Made by a program: the position numbers and the translations under genes. A stretch of DNA of 64,000 bases from the NCBI RefSeq assembly GCF_002896965.1, contig NZ_LYMM01000084.1, positions 124,001-188,000 on the forward strand, read 5' to 3'. This document shows, piece by piece, positions 61,701 through 64,000 of this stretch. Under the pieces are notes generated by a model, which worked only from the letters and a program-made list of their open reading frames with translations, searched no databases and was not told where the DNA came from. Source of the DNA: Novosphingobium guangzhouense. Lineage in GTDB: Bacteria > Pseudomonadota > Alphaproteobacteria > Sphingomonadales > Sphingomonadaceae. Numbering within the stretch: the first letter of the stretch is position 1; each line of letters starts with the position of its first letter.

Positions 61701-62244
61701 CACGCGGTCCCATTGCTATCAGCGCCGCGACCGGCCCCGCTGCGGCAGCTTTACCGGATCCGACCCGCCTGCCGTCTACGTAGAATTGTAAAGCCGCCCC
61801 ATCGCCAGTTGCGACCAGCAGGTGCCAGTGTCCAGCCTTCAGTGCATCGCCTGCGCGCAAGACCGCACTGCCGAGGGTGAAGGCCGGCCGGCCGTTTTCC
61901 AGCACGAACTGGCGTGATGCTGTGGACTCTCCCGCGCCGAAGCGTGCGATGACCGCGCGGCCTTTTGGCAGGTGTGAAGGCTTGATCCATACCTGCATCG
62001 TCCAGCGCGGCATGGCGGGCAATGTTTCGCCCTCCGCATAGCCTTGGGGCAGATGCTCGATCGTATCCGATCCTTGCAGGAAACGGGCATCGTAAGGACC
62101 GATGACATCAAGTTTGGGGTGAGGTATACGGCTGCCGGGCCAAGCGATCTGCTGCGCCTGGGCGCATGTCGTCCAAGCCCCCGTGCCCTGCGCAAACAGA
62201 GCACATGCGATCAGTCCTGTCGTGTGGACCGTCTTCCTCTTCAT
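58732..62244 (-). CDS. GH2 glycoside hydrolase with N-terminal LamG-like domain
   Basis: A 1,170-residue secreted glycosidase of family 2. A signal peptide ends near 'CAQA-QQ'. A concanavalin/LamG-like domain at about 50-220 includes 'MPRWTMQVWIKPSHLPKGRAVIARFG' and 'LQFYVDGRRVG'. The GH2 sugar-binding domain follows ('VPGTVLTTLVDRGVYPDPTIGLNNMAIPESLSRQDYWYRTEFVLP', 'FKGINYAAEVWVNGKPVGTMKGAFVRGRFD'), then an Ig-like domain and the TIM barrel. The barrel has the acid/base Glu785 in 'WFGRNEGVP' and a likely nucleophile Glu895 in 'AAMNTEFGPA'. The 'DGPTFGASEGWDWIPGVRDRNTGLW' segment is typical of the exo-beta-glucosaminidase/mannosylglycoprotein endo-beta-mannosidase subgroup. The ATG at 62244 is chosen for the signal peptide. 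It lies 22 bp downstream of the GH3 gene. Confidence 0.88.
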   Translation of the reverse strand: MKRKTVHTTGLIACALFAQGTGAWTTCAQAQQIAWPGSRIPHPKLDVIGPYDARFLQGSDTIEHLPQGYAEGETLPAMPRWTMQVWIKPSHLPKGRAVIARFGAGESTASRQFVLENGRPAFTLGSAVLRAGDALKAGHWHLLVATGDGAALQFYVDGRRVGSGKAAAAGPVAALIAMGPRGEGTAGFAGDLSGLTLSPSLKDARAVASLARTLPDETLLRFKDASPSWPLQIKTQYGLATPQPAWTLPVSKAPLPTPRATQPVQVPALQNEGDGRYTINGWRLIEAPRLPSGDARDGATLSQAGYDASNWYAATVPGTVLTTLVDRGVYPDPTIGLNNMAIPESLSRQDYWYRTEFVLPAGSDATHDDRLTLTFKGINYAAEVWVNGKPVGTMKGAFVRGRFDMGRYLVPGVRNAIAVRVSPPPHPGIAHEQSLTGGRGDNGGALMVDGPTFGASEGWDWIPGVRDRNTGLWLGVELARTGAVTIGDPAISTALPKSDNSLAEVSIDVPVTNHSDASITTQVRAEFDDISVARTITLAAGQSSTVHFRSAEFPQLQVRNPRLWWPNGYGDPALHTLHLTTSAGERPSDTRSLEFGMRTVTYELASLDDEGALRRVLVDSAKARELGSPVMDERHAALRKVRGGWANSLMPGAEHSSAVQTLPDDPLGTQMVLRVNGVRIAARGGNWGMDDMMKRVGQDRLEPYFRLHREAGMNIIRNWMGQSTEEAFYSLADHYGLMVLNDFWESTQDNDAEAEDVPLFVTNARDVVRRYRTHPSIVLWFGRNEGVPQPVLQEALQNLVWEEDGTRLYKGNSRIINLAGSGPYEWHPPEDYFTSYPHGFAVEVGTSSFPTLESWKRTVPAAADRWPISDAWVYHDWHQERGVSMASFMAAMNTEFGPAKDLADFESKAQMLNYESYRAIFEGFNAGLWKTNSARMLWMTHPAWPSADFQMYSSDYDTHAAFYGAMKGSEPVHVQMDQPSRYVRMVNTTRGMVANVRVVARVTNLSGHEVLAKETKLDLPSGSSIEVFALNIDAALQKGPVLVRLEAFNADGARLSDNFYWQAATPADLKALASLPRPTIAAQRVADEPAGNTERMITIDLRNAGPDPALQTKLTLFDGQGEQILPAYFSDNYVSLLAGETRRISVRYPASRGTATVRMRGWNLPEGAIE

Positions 62245-62266
62245 GCTGTACTCCACCTTCGATGGT

Positions 62267-64000
62267 TCAGCGCGGCATGACCTGCCGTTCGCCGGTGATG
62301 GTCAGGTCGGCCCAGACGCCGGGCGCATCTCCGGGCTGGCCGCCCCCCAGATAGAGCCGATAGGTGCCGGGTACGATCGCACGCTCGCCTTCAGGGGAAA
62401 CAGTGCTGAGGCTGCGCGGATCGATGTCAAAGCTGACGTCGACGGTTTTGCCTGCCTTCACGTTGACTCGTCGAAAGGCGACGAGTTGGCGTTGCAGCTC
62501 GGCAAGCATGCGCGCCTTGGGTTGCGGTGCCGTCGGGACCAGATATGCCTGCACCACTTCGTCGCCATCGCGCTTACCTGTATTGGCGAGCTTGACCGAT
62601 ACGTGCAGCGGCTGTCCTGCAATCACGCTGGCGGCCGCCGCGCCGGTATAGGCGAAGCGGGCATAACTGAGGCCATGACCGAAAGGGTAGAGCGGCGTGC
62701 CGGTAAAGAAGCGGTAGGTGCGCTCCTTCATGTTGTAGTCGATGTAGGGCGGAAGATCGCGCGTGGCGGCATAGAAAGTCACCGGCAGGCGGCCCGATGG
62801 GTTTACATCGCCTGCCAGAACTCTTGCGATGGCGGTGCCGCCGGCTTGACCGGGATACCAGGCATTGAGCACGGCGTCGGCATGGGTCTTGCTCCAGGTG
62901 TCCGCGATCGCCGAGCCGGTCAGCTGAACGACAACGACAGGCTTGCCAGTGGTGGCCAGTGCGGCGAGCAAGTCCCGCTGCGGTGCGGGCAGTTCGATCG
63001 CAGTACGGTCGCCGCCATTGAAGCCGGGAACCTCCAGCCGAAGCGCCTCGCCCTCAAGCGTGGGAGACAGGCCGGTGAAGACTATGATGACGTCCACGTC
63101 GCGCGCGGCCGCAAGGGCTTCGGCCTGCTGGGCTGCCGCTGGAGCGACCCAGCGCAGGCCGATACCGCCGTCCTGGCTCTGGTGCACGTATTCTATACGG
63201 ATATCGTGGGGCCGCGTATCGGTGAAGGAAATGGTGGCTTCGACCTTGCTGTCGTCGCTTTCTCCGGCACCGGTCATGTCGGCGATCAGCGGCTTGCCGT
63301 CGATCCACAGGGCGACCGGGTCGTGCCCATCGCAATCGAAGCAGCGCGGCACGTCGAGGCGCAGGCGGTATGTGCCTACCGAGGGCGGCGTCAGTTGGCC
63401 GGTCCAGCGCACAGCGTAACGTTCCTGCGCCAGACCGGCGGGAGGAGCGCGATCCCAATCGAAATCGATCTTGCGGTCCTGCCGGCTGGCCAAAGGCGTT
63501 CCGATCATCGCGGTGCCGCGGAAATATTCGCCTTTGAGGCCCTGCCGGCCACCGGAAGAGAGGGCGGTTTCAGGCACAGGCAGTGCAACGCCCTCGGCAA
63601 GCCCGCTTCCTTGTGCATAACGGACCATGTTCGCTCCGAAACGTTCGCGCAACCCCTCAAGCGGGGTCACCGGGGCGGCGGCGGTGCCGTGGTAATTGGC
63701 TTCGAGCACATCGAGGGTGTCCGCGTTTGGTCCGATTACCGCAATTCGTGTGCCGGACTTCAGCGGCAGGCGATCGCGGTTTGAAAGCAGCACGAGCGAC
63801 CTTTCCGCAGCCGTAAGAGCCAGGGCGCGGTTAGCCGCAGTATCGGTCTGCGAAGGCTTGATCCTGTCCCACGGGCTGGACTGCCCGAATGCAATGCCGA
63901 GAGCCGCGCGCGAGGCGAACGTGCGCCGCAGCGCGGCATCGATCGTGCTTTCGGAAACAAGACCGCGCTTCACCGCTTCGGGGAGGGCAGAGTAGCTGGG
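62267..64000 (-). CDS. GH3 beta-glycosidase with PA14 insert, partial
   Basis: The last 577 codons of a family 3 glycosidase whose N-terminal catalytic barrel lies past the right edge. The open frame continues to the edge ('PSYSALPEAVKRGLVSESTIDAALRR'), so the GTG at 63973 is not its start. The visible part has the GH3 C-terminal domain ('ALTAAERSLVLLSNRDRLPLKSGTRIAVIGPNADTLDVLEANYHGTAAAPVTPLEGLRERFG'). A PA14 domain is inserted ('GLKGEYFRGTAMIGTPLASRQDRKIDFDW...RYAVRWTGQLTPPSVGTYRLRL'). Then come 'NAWYPGQAGGTAIARVLAGDVNPSGRLPVTFY' and a fibronectin-III-like tail ('PLYPFGHGLSYARFAYTG'). Such PA14-GH3 enzymes cut beta-glucosides or beta-xylosides. It is the promoter-proximal gene of a GH3-GH2 pair. 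Confidence 0.88.
   Translation of the reverse strand, partial: PSYSALPEAVKRGLVSESTIDAALRRTFASRAALGIAFGQSSPWDRIKPSQTDTAANRALALTAAERSLVLLSNRDRLPLKSGTRIAVIGPNADTLDVLEANYHGTAAAPVTPLEGLRERFGANMVRYAQGSGLAEGVALPVPETALSSGGRQGLKGEYFRGTAMIGTPLASRQDRKIDFDWDRAPPAGLAQERYAVRWTGQLTPPSVGTYRLRLDVPRCFDCDGHDPVALWIDGKPLIADMTGAGESDDSKVEATISFTDTRPHDIRIEYVHQSQDGGIGLRWVAPAAAQQAEALAAARDVDVIIVFTGLSPTLEGEALRLEVPGFNGGDRTAIELPAPQRDLLAALATTGKPVVVVQLTGSAIADTWSKTHADAVLNAWYPGQAGGTAIARVLAGDVNPSGRLPVTFYAATRDLPPYIDYNMKERTYRFFTGTPLYPFGHGLSYARFAYTGAAAASVIAGQPLHVSVKLANTGKRDGDEVVQAYLVPTAPQPKARMLAELQRQLVAFRRVNVKAGKTVDVSFDIDPRSLSTVSPEGERAIVPGTYRLYLGGGQPGDAPGVWADLTITGERQVMPR

Overview
The window looks like a sphingomonad-type alphaproteobacterium, probably Novosphingobium or a close relative. 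This is inferred from the GC-rich, strongly biased codon use, the large number of TonB-dependent receptors (four intact, one broken), a FecI/FecR/receptor/TonB unit, an HWE-type histidine kinase, and a Caulobacter/Xanthomonas-type (TonB-Xanth-Caul) receptor in a sugar-use cluster. I see no tRNA, rRNA, CRISPR array, phage or insertion sequence. The window opens inside a PQQ-sugar-dehydrogenase-like lipoprotein gene and closes inside a GH3 glycosidase gene, so both end genes are partial.

Layout. 1-0.9 kb: lipoprotein dehydrogenase and a DUF2231 membrane protein. 1.2-3.4 kb: siderophore receptor behind a Fur-like box. 4-7 kb: rpoD and a double cold-shock-domain protein. 7.3-8.5 kb: FAD monooxygenase. 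8.7-13.6 kb: Fec-type surface-signalling operon (ECF sigma, FecR, STN-containing receptor, TonB). 13.8-23.9 kb: a catabolic cluster of outer-membrane porin, MaoC hydratase, MFS transporter, MmgE/PrpD protein, acyl-CoA dehydrogenase, family III CoA-transferase, GntR regulator, CitE-type lyase and a convergent thioesterase. The gene set suggests breakdown of a C5 dicarboxylate such as itaconate, mesaconate or methylsuccinate to acetyl-CoA and pyruvate. Four near-identical 12-bp palindromes lie at the porin, MaoC, gntR and thioesterase gene starts and look like the operators of the GntR protein. 24.2-31 kb: a 1,414-residue repeat-rich autotransporter coupled to a TIGR03032 protein, then a flavin monooxygenase.

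31.5-33.6 kb: two broken genes, a barrel-less TonB receptor and an M20 hydrolase with two in-frame stops. 33.7-38.1 kb (minus): a translationally coupled trio of a short LOV photoreceptor, a CheB-CheR-PAS-HWE kinase and a receiver protein, read here as a split blue-light signalling system. 38.4-40.7 kb: two small unknown genes, a BdcA-like reductase and a divergent LysR regulator. 40.7-55.2 kb: a nearly complete non-phosphorylated L-fucose pathway: GH95 fucosidase, FucP importer, fucose dehydrogenase, lactonase, dehydratase, keto-deoxy-fuconate dehydrogenase, FAH-type hydrolase giving pyruvate and L-lactate, and LldD to oxidise the lactate, with a receptor and an IclR regulator. 55.3-64 kb (minus): another TonB receptor, a deleted alpha/beta hydrolase pseudogene, and GH2 and GH3 glycosidases, suggesting a second glycan-use locus.

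Starts were chosen by Shine-Dalgarno spacing, signal-peptide position and overlap with the upstream stop. They differ from the longest open frame for many genes. All functional names rest on reading motifs by eye; no database search was run.
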